Shown here: piece after piece, positions 1 to 9,214 of the stretch
Numbering within the stretch: position 1 is the first letter of the stretch
Layout: each line of letters starts with the position of its first letter
Source: Tritrichomonas musculus
Lineage: Eukaryota > Parabasalia > Tritrichomonadida > Tritrichomonadidae
Reading direction: 5' to 3'
Length of the DNA stretch: 64,000 nucleotides
NCBI GenBank assembly: GCA_039105265.1
Contig: JAPFFF010000028.1
Span: forward strand, 1,798,001 to 1,862,000
The notes under the pieces: generated by a model
Databases searched by the model: none
Told to the model about the DNA's origin: nothing
What the model saw: the letters and a program-made list of their open reading frames with translations, nothing else
Translations under genes and position numbers: made by a program

Positions 1-2
1 AC

Positions 3-3000
3 TCATCTGATGTCCATGTTGATCAGATCGGTAATGATCTCATACTCATAACGAGTGTAACTACTGGTGAAGTGGTTTATATCAGAAGACGTGATCATGT
101 TCAATCAATAACGACTCCAGAACGTATCAGATTCGATAGCAGACGTCGTGTAGATACCACCTCAACATGGTCTTATGATGGACGAACCGCGTTAGAAATA
201 GAACAGATGTTATTGGCTGATCGAATCCTATTCGAGAATACACATCCTGAACTCCAATTCGTTAGAAACAGTGATGTAGATACCGGTGTTGATTGGACTG
301 AAGTGAGAGATTCGAGTGGTAGAACCGTTACGATCATCGATATAACCATGCTGACTCGTACATCAGTTGACAGTGATGGAATATCTATTAACAATCACGG
401 ATCATCCGTTAACGTTAACTCAGATGGTATTCACGTAAATGATGAAACTCGTGAACTCATCGCTAATGAATACAATGTGGTAGTAGTCAATCACGAACTC
501 ACTCCAACGGATGATGCTGATGTAGTCATCCCTGGAACTACTATCACACTTGGCGATATCGAACAGATGGATTGGTTTCAACGTCATAGACTCGCTAATG
601 AGATCCATGGATTAAGATTCAGAGATTCGCGAAGCGAACTTGGTTCCACTAACAATGATGATCACACAGAAGTGGTTTACAAAAACAATGTTATTGGAGT
701 TATCGATCGACGACATATCAATCAAGTAACCATCAATGATAATCAAATCACTCTCACTAATCCCGATAATCAATTAACACTCACTGATCATGATATTCAA
801 TGGATGAGAGATCATGATGAACAACATCGATCAACATTACGTGGATTCATATCGAACATCAACAACCGATTAGAAGAGATTAACATGGATATGGAGTGGT
901 TACTAGATCATCCGTCATTGACTGATCGTTATGTAGTCTGTAGAGGTTCACGTATATTGGTTCCGATAGTAGATGCTGTGTTGTATATACCCCGATCGAT
1001 TCGCAAAGCTAGTGCTTATTCATTAGAGGGTGAATCCATACCAAATAAACTCAGTCTACAACCCCTTATCGATTGGTGTAAGAGTACTGAATCTGATATA
1101 TCGATTCCAGATGATAGTAACGAAGCTGTATCATTGAACTCATGCGTCAACATATGTAAGACATTTCGTGATACTATTAAGGGTCCATTAGAGTTGTTAT
1201 CGTATAAGATTCAAGAGGTTGAATCCAATCAACCATCTACTAGCGGAGATAGTGAATTCGATACCGTCGATGGTTATCCCACATACTATGTCAAACATAG
1301 TGATATCACCACATATGAACCAACATCAACTGATTCAGTTCAAGATCCAGTCATCATCATGAAGATATCATTACCAAGTGAACTCAAGAGTAGGTTTACT
1401 ACAACGGTTGATGTGTTCAAGATTCATATGCGAAATCTATTGATATTGGATTGGCAAGGGAATGTATTGAACGATTTCATCATATCATTCGATAACGGCA
1501 AATTCATATGTCCAGAGTTGACTCATAACAAAGCTCGTGATTGCTACACATACTCGACTCGTGAACGTGATGATCCAGAGATCATGTTCGACAAAGACCT
1601 CAACATAGAACCATACTCATGGTATCTCAATGGTGACATGACCATTCATAACTTACTGAATGATGACTCATTAGTATCACGTAAACCAGTTATCAAATGC
1701 GATATCATCGATGCGAAGAACGCGCTGAGATTACAAGAATCTGATGTCTACTATTTCTATCGTCCGTCAATGATCACTTATGATGAGCATGTTAAGTACA
1801 TGGATACATTCGGAGACGAGATATTGGAGTATGAGTGTGAGTGTTATAAGATGATTTATAAGATACCATCTACATATGAGATACCAACTAATCTGACATT
1901 CAAGTTCAGTGAATACTGTTTCGGTAATAAATGGTCGTTAACGTGGGATGGTAATAAATGGATCGGTGATGATATTCAAGGTCGATTCCAGAGTAAGATC
2001 ATCAGTAAGTGTCAGAAACGTGATCCGAAACCAGATAACTATGGTTCAACTGGTTGTATCATAGCTGTTAAACGAGATACATTGAATAGTAGAGCGATTC
2101 GTGAAACAAACTCGAAAGGTCTAGCATATTCGTTACTTCGTACATGTATGCGTGATGATGGTGGTGTATACGAACCGTATATCAAGTTCAAAGATGGTTC
2201 TGTCGTTAACGGATCTGATTATTCATTGAGTATCGGTTTCACATCAGCTGATTCATCAGTTAAGTTGGATGGATATGATCTCGCTTCAGTGTCATGTACT
2301 ATTGGTAATTACTCGACATCGAAGTTGAAGATCAGTGATATCGAACAGTTATATCTCGATCTGGTTCTACCTGGACAAGAACTCGTTAATCGATTGTCTT
2401 TCACGATTGATGGTGATGAAGTTCATCGCAGTGGTACCAACGACAATGGTTACGTTGATTTGAAAGGTGCATTGGATACAGTCGATAGAATCGGTTATGT
2501 ATGGAGTATGAGATCGAAGAATGACACTGGTCGTGATATCACCTTATATCTACGTCATGACTATACTGATCCAATTGATGAAGTCAACTGGGATCCATCA
2601 ACGAATGCGTTCGAGTATATCATTAAACAACAGTTCTATGAAGTATCACCGAATCCGAACGCATCTACGACACTGTATACTGATTTCAACATTACATCAT
2701 CGAAGATCATCACAGCTGATAATATAACAACAATGAGATCGGATTTGAATCTAGTGACGAACAACGTTGATGTAGTATCATATGATGTTAAAGAGGTGAA
2801 GAGTAAAGTCGATGCACTTAGTTCAGAAATGGTTGATCAACAATCGAAGACCAAGTATCTACAGAAAGAGGTTGACAAGATCGATATGAAAGCTAATGTT
2901 GGTATCGCGTTGGGTGTAGCTGGATGTGTTATAGGTGCTACTGGATTGGGAGTCGCTGGTAAAGCGTTGTCGTTCGCATCGAAAGGTGTTGCTAATACAG

Positions 3001-3923
3001 TCGGTCGTGAGTTGGTGAATACTGTTACGAAGGTTAGTGATGTTGGTGCTGATGTCGTTACAGACATGGCTGGTAAGTTGGTTGATGAGTTACCGGATAT
3101 TGGTGCTGATATATTCTTCGGTGATATGGTGTCCTTACCAGTTAGTCGAATGATGAAATCGCGAACGGAGTTATCGAATACAGATAAACTGAATAAGATA
3201 ATCGAATGGTGTGATCAAGAGTACGTACCAGTTGAAGATATGACGTTCACAGATGAACTAGATGATCCATCTAAAGTTGCTATGACGTTGACATCAACGA
3301 TGGATATGTGTAAACGCTTCAGACATACGATGAAACCGATGATCAAGACACTAGCACAGACAATGCAGTTATCGAGAGACGATGTAATTGATATTGTTGG
3401 TAAGATTGATGGTATAGACAAGAACGTCAAACTCGTTGCGGAAGATATTATCACTGATGGATCGATCAGAGTTAAACTCATGGTAAGAACAATAAGTGAG
3501 TTCAATGATGTTGATTATGATGAACAGTATGTTTCATTAACGATCACTAATGGTGTCATATCTGAATATAATGGTACTGATACATTTCCATCAGCTACAA
3601 TGGATGACTCTTCAACACAGATCACTATATTGAATCCACTACACGTTCAAGTCACTGGTATCACGATTAAAGAGAACACATTGATCAGACACTTGGAGTT
3701 CACTACTAACGATATAGCGTATACATGTGATATAGATGCGTTACAGAAGAAGATAGATTCATTACATGATCAACTCGAACAGAATGATAAGTCATTGGCT
3801 ACTACACTGAATGAGTTTCCGACTGTAGATGAAGTTAACACAGCGTTGGATACAGTTAAGAATGAATCTGATAGTAAGTATCGAAACAAAAAATATGGTG
3901 TACGATCTACAACAATATCTTGA
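3..3923 (+). CDS. Polinton large fibre-like/virion protein (5' end outside window)
   Basis: The frame is open from the first bases of the window, so the true start lies to the left; more than 1300 residues are visible. I do not recognise a named family. The bulk is D/S/T/N-rich beta-type sequence with many short repeated phrases. In the last third there is a predicted coiled coil (around 2800-2890), then a hydrophobic Gly/Ala/Val stretch (around 2895-3010), then a region with Cys-containing helices. The C-terminal part again looks like coiled coil. This architecture suits a trimeric fibre or host-contact protein. It is convergent with the leftward gene block and is followed at once by a second fibre-like frame. 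The function is inferred from architecture only. Confidence 0.6.
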   Translation, partial: SSDVHVDQIGNDLILITSVTTGEVVYIRRRDHVQSITTPERIRFDSRRRVDTTSTWSYDGRTALEIEQMLLADRILFENTHPELQFVRNSDVDTGVDWTEVRDSSGRTVTIIDITMLTRTSVDSDGISINNHGSSVNVNSDGIHVNDETRELIANEYNVVVVNHELTPTDDADVVIPGTTITLGDIEQMDWFQRHRLANEIHGLRFRDSRSELGSTNNDDHTEVVYKNNVIGVIDRRHINQVTINDNQITLTNPDNQLTLTDHDIQWMRDHDEQHRSTLRGFISNINNRLEEINMDMEWLLDHPSLTDRYVVCRGSRILVPIVDAVLYIPRSIRKASAYSLEGESIPNKLSLQPLIDWCKSTESDISIPDDSNEAVSLNSCVNICKTFRDTIKGPLELLSYKIQEVESNQPSTSGDSEFDTVDGYPTYYVKHSDITTYEPTSTDSVQDPVIIMKISLPSELKSRFTTTVDVFKIHMRNLLILDWQGNVLNDFIISFDNGKFICPELTHNKARDCYTYSTRERDDPEIMFDKDLNIEPYSWYLNGDMTIHNLLNDDSLVSRKPVIKCDIIDAKNALRLQESDVYYFYRPSMITYDEHVKYMDTFGDEILEYECECYKMIYKIPSTYEIPTNLTFKFSEYCFGNKWSLTWDGNKWIGDDIQGRFQSKIISKCQKRDPKPDNYGSTGCIIAVKRDTLNSRAIRETNSKGLAYSLLRTCMRDDGGVYEPYIKFKDGSVVNGSDYSLSIGFTSADSSVKLDGYDLASVSCTIGNYSTSKLKISDIEQLYLDLVLPGQELVNRLSFTIDGDEVHRSGTNDNGYVDLKGALDTVDRIGYVWSMRSKNDTGRDITLYLRHDYTDPIDEVNWDPSTNAFEYIIKQQFYEVSPNPNASTTLYTDFNITSSKIITADNITTMRSDLNLVTNNVDVVSYDVKEVKSKVDALSSEMVDQQSKTKYLQKEVDKIDMKANVGIALGVAGCVIGATGLGVAGKALSFASKGVANTVGRELVNTVTKVSDVGADVVTDMAGKLVDELPDIGADIFFGDMVSLPVSRMMKSRTELSNTDKLNKIIEWCDQEYVPVEDMTFTDELDDPSKVAMTLTSTMDMCKRFRHTMKPMIKTLAQTMQLSRDDVIDIVGKIDGIDKNVKLVAEDIITDGSIRVKLMVRTISEFNDVDYDEQYVSLTITNGVISEYNGTDTFPSATMDDSSTQITILNPLHVQVTGITIKENTLIRHLEFTTNDIAYTCDIDALQKKIDSLHDQLEQNDKSLATTLNEFPTVDEVNTALDTVKNESDSKYRNKKYGVRSTTIS

Positions 3924-4887
3924 AGATGACTACATGTCGTGGGATCAAGTTGAAGCTGGATATTATGATAAGAATGATTGTGATAGTAAGTTCGCGTTGA
4001 AGAGTGAGATACCTGAAATACCTGATGATTATGCAACAGTCGATCAGTTAGAATATTATGTACTGAAGAGTGAGATACCAAATATGAGTAATGTTAGAAC
4101 ATATCATGATTTAACGTACAATCTAGGTGAAATTACTCAGTTAAATATCACATATGATGATACTAATAATCATTATAATATCATGCCGTTTACTGAAGGT
4201 GCTCATATAACATTCAATGTTGAATTCAAAAATGGTGATATTGTACACTTTGATATAATATTCAGATCAGACAAAACAATGAATAACAATCACATTATGG
4301 GTTATAACAAAGATGGAAGTATAGGTTCATATTCATCATATGATTATAGAATCATGTGGAATAGTGCTGATGGTGGATTAAGAGTGAGTTGTTATCGTAA
4401 TATTACTACGGTAAAGTGTTATCATAACATGAGTGCAACTACTAGTGCGTATCAAGATTCATTGGTGTTAAAGAGTATGTACGAATTGAAAATATCAACG
4501 TTGGAAGCTAGAATAATAGAAATGGAAGATAATCAGTGGAAGATATTCTATTCTGGTTTCATGGATTGTTATGATCAATATGTTGATGATTTAATGAGTA
4601 TTAATTATGATACAAGTACGAATGTGTTATCAATTAGTTGGGAGTATGGTACAGATGCATATGAAGTGTTAATAGTATTTAATGATTTAAACGATAGAAA
4701 GCATTACATAAGAATGATTACTGGAACAAAGATAGCATTATTGGATGAAATATATGGTTCCGATCACCTGAAAGTTACTAAATTTAATGAAACGAATTCT
4801 ACATATGATTTTAATGTTGGAATTAGATTAAATACAATTGTCGATCGTACGGTATATATCAAACAAGTAAAATGGATCGAATCTTAA
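3829..4887 (+). CDS. Polinton fibre-like protein with phage-tail-type repeats
   Basis: A frame of up to 352 codons overlapping the end of the preceding gene; an ATG at 3895 is an alternative start. Near its N-terminus it carries repeated phrases of the type DSKFALKSEIPEIPDDYAT and VLKSEIPNMS, which resemble the short shaft repeats of phage and viral tail fibres. The remainder is beta-rich with no recognised domain. It ends 63 bp before the convergent gene at 4951, and two copies of a GTTATTTTTGA motif lie in that gap. The role as a fibre or receptor-contact protein is inference from the repeats. Confidence 0.5.
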   Translation: MKLTQRWIQLRMNLIVSIETKNMVYDLQQYLEDDYMSWDQVEAGYYDKNDCDSKFALKSEIPEIPDDYATVDQLEYYVLKSEIPNMSNVRTYHDLTYNLGEITQLNITYDDTNNHYNIMPFTEGAHITFNVEFKNGDIVHFDIIFRSDKTMNNNHIMGYNKDGSIGSYSSYDYRIMWNSADGGLRVSCYRNITTVKCYHNMSATTSAYQDSLVLKSMYELKISTLEARIIEMEDNQWKIFYSGFMDCYDQYVDDLMSINYDTSTNVLSISWEYGTDAYEVLIVFNDLNDRKHYIRMITGTKIALLDEIYGSDHLKVTKFNETNSTYDFNVGIRLNTIVDRTVYIKQVKWIES

Positions 4888-4905
4888 ACCAAAAATAGAT
4901 GAATC

Positions 4906-4948
4906 GTTATTTTTGATCCCCGAAACTCCACCGATTCGTTATTTTTGA
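4906..4948 (+). terminator. Repeated 3'-end motif GTTATTTTTGA (candidate RNA 3'-end signal)
   Basis: The 63-bp gap between two convergent Polinton genes holds GTTATTTTTGA twice (4906-4916 and 4938-4948). The same motif followed by T recurs at 6544-6555, just after the HNH stop codon. Position after three gene ends suggests a transcription or polyadenylation signal of the element. This is inference. Confidence 0.3.
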
Positions 4949-4950
4949 AC

Positions 4951-5493
4951 TCATACGACTACATACTTCAGACATAAGTGATATACATTGACGAGATCGT
5001 TGAACTCTTTGTTATAGACTTGTTTGAAGTCAGTGACTATCTCACCAGACTCAGTAACGATCTTAATAGCATCGATCTTCTGTATTGGTGATACTTTCGC
5101 GACACAACATCCAGGATTGTCATCAGTGTATATCTCAACATCACCACCTGTAACTGATTTGATGATTGATGCTAGATCGTGTTGTGGAACGATGATAGTA
5201 TGTTTACTGATGAGATTACTGATCAGAGCTTTGTCTTGATCGAGTAGTATCTTCGCGTATGTTTCTAGAATGAGTGATCGGACATCATGATTGACGACTG
5301 GTTCATCTGGTTGAACAGTTAATTCGCGAGTGATTACTATATCTTCTTTACCGTCATCACGTTTATTGATGAAGATGTTGTTATTGATATTGTTATTGGA
5401 TTGCGATGCTGATGTCGGTTCGAGTGAAACATTTGCATTGACTCCAGTGTTGAGTGACCTCTTCTTAATCATTTCATTGATTTTAAAATACAT
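4951..5493 (-). CDS. Polinton protein of unknown function, 180 aa
   Basis: I do not recognise this protein. It starts with a Lys-rich stretch, followed by an Asn/Ser-rich low-complexity linker (about residues 25-45) and then a compact alpha/beta-looking domain containing a GGDVEIYTDDNPGCC stretch and ending at KYVVV. It is the last gene of the leftward strand before the convergent fibre genes. Its start lies 12 bp from the end of the small gene at 5506-5718, the close spacing typical of this element. It could be a minor structural or DNA-associated protein, but nothing in it proves either. Confidence 0.55.
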   Translation of the reverse strand: MYFKINEMIKKRSLNTGVNANVSLEPTSASQSNNNINNNIFINKRDDGKEDIVITRELTVQPDEPVVNHDVRSLILETYAKILLDQDKALISNLISKHTIIVPQHDLASIIKSVTGGDVEIYTDDNPGCCVAKVSPIQKIDAIKIVTESGEIVTDFKQVYNKEFNDLVNVYHLCLKYVVV

Positions 5494-5505
5494 GGAATCC
5501 GTTGA

Positions 5506-5718
5506 TCAATACGAGTTAACATCATCTTTATAGAGTATCAACTGTTTAGCATTGACGCATCTACATGATTGATCAACCGCTACTAGATTCTCTTTCTTAT
5601 GAGTTGCTGGATGACGATATTCGGGTTTAGTTATTGGTGGAGTCGGAGTCGTGTGTTGTTTATGAGACATTACTTGAACGTTTCTGGATGACATTTTCAT
5701 GAAAAATAAACAAACCAT
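5506..5718 (-). CDS. Small Polinton protein, Pro/Thr/His-rich, unknown
   Basis: A 70-codon frame; an in-frame ATG at 5700 is an equally good start. It contains a TPTPPITKPEYRHPATHKKE segment and two cysteines close together (CRC). No family is recognised. Support comes mainly from its place in the packed leftward gene series, right after noncoding repeat copy 1 and 12 bp ahead of the 180-aa gene. Confidence 0.35.
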   Translation of the reverse strand: MVCLFFMKMSSRNVQVMSHKQHTTPTPPITKPEYRHPATHKKENLVAVDQSCRCVNAKQLILYKDDVNSY

Positions 5719-5742
5719 TCGAATAAATGATTATGGATGAGT

Positions 5743-5839
5743 TCATAAACGATCAGAATCACTCATGAATCAATCGTTTGGTTAAGAGGTTACAATTAAC
5801 CTGATATGTACCCTTTATAGTAACCTATATGATTTCGAT
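5743..5839 (-). repeat. Polinton intergenic repeat, copy 1 (inverted)
   Basis: About 97 bp matching copies 2 (6562-6650) and 3 (13051-13137) in reverse orientation. The shared core reads, in canonical orientation, GGTTACTATAAGGGGTACAT, followed by a TTAACC-type palindrome and ATTCATGAGTGATTCTGATC. It lies between the divergent 5506-5718 gene and the HNH gene. A promoter or binding-site role is inference. Confidence 0.75.
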
Positions 5840-5937
5840 ACTATTTGATCCATTTTTAATATATTTCGACCATCATAACACGTTTACTATAATCATTGTC
5901 ATACTAGTTTGCATCTATTGTTTTATCGTCAATTCAA

Positions 5938-6528
5938 ATGATTTACGAACCATTGAAAGTCAACAATGATTACGAGATCTTGAACGAATATCCATTCACA
6001 ATTCGTCGCAAGTCGGATCATTTCAAACCATCAGAATCATATGATAATGGATATATACGAGTTAACTTGAATGGTAAAACAGTTTATAAACATCGATTAA
6101 TAGCTGAACAGTTCATTCCAAACGATGATCCCGAACATAAAACACAAGTAGATCATATCAATCATGATCGATCTGATTACCATATCAAGAATCTTCGATG
6201 GGTCACATCAAGTCAGAATCAATGTAACAAATCATCACATAGAGGTGTTCAATACGAATACTTCGATGAATTACCCGATGAATCAACTGTCATTGACTTT
6301 TATGAGACTCGAAACGGAATGAGATACATTGATGAAGGTCGATACTATTATTACTATGATGATGAAACCGATGAAGATGTATTCTACGGTAAAATCAAAG
6401 ATAATCTATATCGTAAACTTCACATCAACGTGAATAAGAATGGATTAAGATATGTTTCAATGAATGATGTCAACAATAAAAGAGTATGTGTATGTATCAA
6501 TCGGTTCAAACAACAACACGACCTCTAA
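5938..6528 (+). CDS. HNH homing-type endonuclease (NUMOD4-like plus HNH)
   Basis: A 196-aa protein. The N-terminal part (about 1-50) resembles NUMOD4-type DNA-recognition segments: DYEILNEYPFTIRR, then YIRVNLNGKTVYKHRLIAEQ. The HNH_3 core follows at about residues 55-100, with QVDHINHDRSDYHIKNLRWV and SSQNQCNK, giving the expected His-Asn-His pattern. The tail is Tyr/Asp-rich (YYYYYDDETDED) and then basic. It is the only + strand gene inside the leftward block and is bracketed by inverted copies of the intergenic repeat, so it looks like a self-contained homing cassette. It would cut double-stranded DNA; the target is unknown. Confidence 0.85.
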   Translation: MIYEPLKVNNDYEILNEYPFTIRRKSDHFKPSESYDNGYIRVNLNGKTVYKHRLIAEQFIPNDDPEHKTQVDHINHDRSDYHIKNLRWVTSSQNQCNKSSHRGVQYEYFDELPDESTVIDFYETRNGMRYIDEGRYYYYYDDETDEDVFYGKIKDNLYRKLHINVNKNGLRYVSMNDVNNKRVCVCINRFKQQHDL

Positions 6529-6561
6529 TTCAACTATAAATGAGTTATTTTTGATCGAAAT

Positions 6562-6650
6562 CGGCATGGTTACTATAAGGGGTACATATCGGGTTAATTA
6601 TAACCCCCTAACCAAACGATTGATTCATGAGTGATTCTGATCGATTATGA
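6562..6650 (+). repeat. Polinton intergenic repeat, copy 2
   Basis: About 89 bp, close to copy 3 and inverted relative to copy 1. Together with copy 1 it brackets the HNH gene. In canonical orientation such a copy would serve transcription leftwards, so it may be the original upstream region of the 5718-4951 genes, now separated from them by the HNH cassette. That is inference. Confidence 0.75.
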
Positions 6651-6719
6651 GTGACTATAATCGATATATTTCATGATTGAATCTGATCGAAACCAAAAAC
6701 AACGGACCATAAATTTCAT

Positions 6720-8306
6720 TTAACGACTAACGACATCATACTGTCCGATCTCAACACAAGGCGGCAGACCATTTGGTTGAACATGAATGGATATGACAGT
6801 ATCTTGTAACAATCCCATAATTGGAGGTGGTTTTGGACTGACAGAAGCGTAATAACTATCTTCTGGAAGATCACAAACGATTTCATAAGTGATTGGAGTG
6901 TTACTGGTTTGACCTTGTTGGAATGTGTTATCGGTTTCAGTCGGAAGTCCGATAAAGAATGAAGTAATATCGTAACTAAAGTGTCTACGTGGTACATTCG
7001 GATCTTCATCTTCAGTTTTGACATACATCAATGATTGAACCACCTCTTTGTTGAACCCTGTTTGTTCACCGTTAACGTTCATAGCGTTCTGACATAGTTC
7101 GATGAACATTGGATCAGTACCATCAGTCGCGAATGGAATAGTTGGAACGACTCCATAACCACCACATCGTAACTGGAAGTTCGTAAACTTAGGGTTCTTG
7201 AATACAGTGTGATGAGTTGAATCTAATGGGAATAAGAAGAAGATTGAATCGACAAATCTTGGAGTAATGGTTTGAGTGGTTGATCCATGACCGGTACCGA
7301 GACTCTTACTCATAGTCGTGAATGTCAATATCTGAGTTGGAAAGATGAGTTCTTGTTGAGTGTATCGTTGAACGAGTGATTGATATATATCATTATCGAT
7401 ACCAAAGTTGGGGATGACACTATAACTGTCAACAATCTCATAATTACGTTCGACTGTGATTCTACGAGCTGCAGCTTTTAGTCTTGGTGACGCATGATCA
7501 GTAAACATAAACGCTGGATCACCAATTTGAACAAATTCAGATGTAATTGGTTCCATTTGAAACTCTTTATAGACACCAATATCAGCAATCAACTCTTTAG
7601 ATGGACCAACTGGACACCAAACCAAACCCTGTGTACCGAACATTACTTTGAGTTCGAATTTACCAGCGAATGCAGGTAGATACTTGATGTTACTTAATGG
7701 TAAGAATCGTCGTAAATCGATCTTCAATGGTATGGTAACTCCATACCCGCTATGTTCTACATCAAGTGGTACAAACGCACCACAATGAGCTAAATCGAAT
7801 TTACGATTATATATATCTTTATGACGAACTTTAGAGTAGATATCAGATCGTTTTGAAGCTTCATTAGCACCACATGCTGTTAAGAATGACTCTTCTGGAC
7901 CAAAGTTTTGAGTGTATATGGAGATACCATTAGAGAGGATCTCATATTTTTCGACTGAATCCATAGCGTCTTTGAATCCAACCCATAATGTGTTAAATTT
8001 ATGACCATTTACACCTGTTAGTGGATCACTAATTGGTTCATTCATGTTTATCGTAATCTTCATCTGCGCTTTGATGAATCCGTTATAGATATCAGCTGTG
8101 TTATCACATGTCGGACTGATAATGAATGTCGTGAATGAACCAGCGTGAATGGGTGCTGATGGACTGTACGAAGCTTGCGCATCGATAACGTACTTCTTGT
8201 TAGTGTCTGACATGGCTATAGCATTATCGACTATATCGAAATAGCTAGCCACTTGAGTATTTACTTCAGCTGATGTCTTGTGAAAGACTTCGTTGTTGAA
8301 TGTCAT
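6720..8306 (-). CDS. Candidate Polinton major capsid protein (double jelly-roll type)
   Basis: A 528-aa protein of the size usual for Polinton major capsid proteins. It is beta-strand-rich with few charged helices throughout, and its phrases (FTTFIISPTCDNTADIYNG, IDLRRFLPLSNIKYLPAFAG, RFVDSIFFLFPLDS) fit a virion shell protein. It is the largest product of the leftward block and lies in the same block as the packaging ATPase and integrase, as in other Polintons. No catalytic motif is visible. The assignment rests on size, composition and context; a structure prediction showing two jelly rolls would settle it. It could instead be another large structural protein. Confidence 0.6.
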   Translation of the reverse strand: MTFNNEVFHKTSAEVNTQVASYFDIVDNAIAMSDTNKKYVIDAQASYSPSAPIHAGSFTTFIISPTCDNTADIYNGFIKAQMKITINMNEPISDPLTGVNGHKFNTLWVGFKDAMDSVEKYEILSNGISIYTQNFGPEESFLTACGANEASKRSDIYSKVRHKDIYNRKFDLAHCGAFVPLDVEHSGYGVTIPLKIDLRRFLPLSNIKYLPAFAGKFELKVMFGTQGLVWCPVGPSKELIADIGVYKEFQMEPITSEFVQIGDPAFMFTDHASPRLKAAARRITVERNYEIVDSYSVIPNFGIDNDIYQSLVQRYTQQELIFPTQILTFTTMSKSLGTGHGSTTQTITPRFVDSIFFLFPLDSTHHTVFKNPKFTNFQLRCGGYGVVPTIPFATDGTDPMFIELCQNAMNVNGEQTGFNKEVVQSLMYVKTEDEDPNVPRRHFSYDITSFFIGLPTETDNTFQQGQTSNTPITYEIVCDLPEDSYYASVSPKPPPIMGLLQDTVISIHVQPNGLPPCVEIGQYDVVSR

Positions 8307-8351
8307 TTACTTGACAGAAAAATATGATGGTTTAAGTCGACGGATTCATAC

Positions 8352-8966
8352 TTAGCGTCGTATACGTGATCGAAATATGGGTTGTTCAATGATTGGTTCA
8401 GGTTCAGGTTCAACTGATTGTGGTTCAACTGGTTGTGGTGCAACTGGTTGAGGTTCATTAACAACTGGTTCTGGTTCAACTGACTCTGGAAACATTTCAG
8501 GTACATATCGACTACGAATACGCGATTTCGATAACTCTTTGTTGACGACATGTTTGATATACTGTTTCTGCTCTTTCTTGAATCTATCATTGCGGATCTC
8601 TTCACCGAGATTACGTAACTGTTCGAGTATTTCGAGATTAATCGTTGAATCTGGTCTAGTTGATGGAATCGTACTACTAGATGTTCGCGGTCTACGTTGT
8701 TTGATTACAGGTGGTGGTGGTGTTGATTCAGTTTCAGACTCGACATCGTTAGTAACATCGACAGACTGTTTATCAACATCGACATCGACAGACTGTTTAT
8801 CAACATCGTTATTGGTTTGATCTACTAATTTAGTCTCCCTCAACTTGACTATATATTTACCTTCTTTTTTAGTCGGAAACACTTCATATTCAGGATCTTC
8901 AATCCCTTGCAACCATCGTTGAATGATTTGATTTCGTTTCACTCCACGTACGTACTTAGAACTCAT
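8352..8966 (-). CDS. Polinton protein with acidic repeats and Pro/Glu tail, unknown
   Basis: A 204-aa protein. The N-terminal 50 residues look folded (RGVKRNQIIQRWLQGIEDPE). There follow a repeated DVDKQSVDV segment, a PPPP run, a basic helix (about 115-155) and a C-terminal VEPEPVVNEPQPV-type repeat ending in basic RSRIRR. Low-complexity halves and a basic end suggest a scaffold or DNA-linking virion component. No family is recognised. It sits 45 bp upstream of the capsid candidate on the same strand. Confidence 0.55.
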   Translation of the reverse strand: MSSKYVRGVKRNQIIQRWLQGIEDPEYEVFPTKKEGKYIVKLRETKLVDQTNNDVDKQSVDVDVDKQSVDVTNDVESETESTPPPPVIKQRRPRTSSSTIPSTRPDSTINLEILEQLRNLGEEIRNDRFKKEQKQYIKHVVNKELSKSRIRSRYVPEMFPESVEPEPVVNEPQPVAPQPVEPQSVEPEPEPIIEQPIFRSRIRR

Positions 8967-9000
8967 TTGATTTCAACAAAAATATCATCACTGACAATAC

Positions 9001-9204
9001 TCACTTACGTTTGGATTTACGAGTTTTGGATTTGCGTTTACTGGTTTTGATATATGGTACCGTTACGTCATGAGTATTAGTGTTATCGTGATATCGTGTT
9101 GGTAATGATCTCGGTCTAGTGACTTCGTTATACATAGTACCAGGTCCAGATACGATAACAGAATTACTCGATCTATACGCATTGGTTCGATCTCTGCCAC
9201 TCAT
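9001..9204 (-). CDS. Small basic Polinton protein, 67 aa
   Basis: A short protein with a strongly basic C-terminus, SKRKSKTRKSKRK, preceded by a Ser/Thr/Asn-rich segment. Size and charge resemble the core or minor virion peptides that coat packaged DNA in adenovirus-like viruses, but sequence alone does not prove this. It is packed between the hydrophobic protein (9215) and the 204-aa protein (8966), with 10 and 34 bp gaps. Confidence 0.55.
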   Translation of the reverse strand: MSGRDRTNAYRSSNSVIVSGPGTMYNEVTRPRSLPTRYHDNTNTHDVTVPYIKTSKRKSKTRKSKRK

Positions 9205-9214
9205 TTATGATCCG

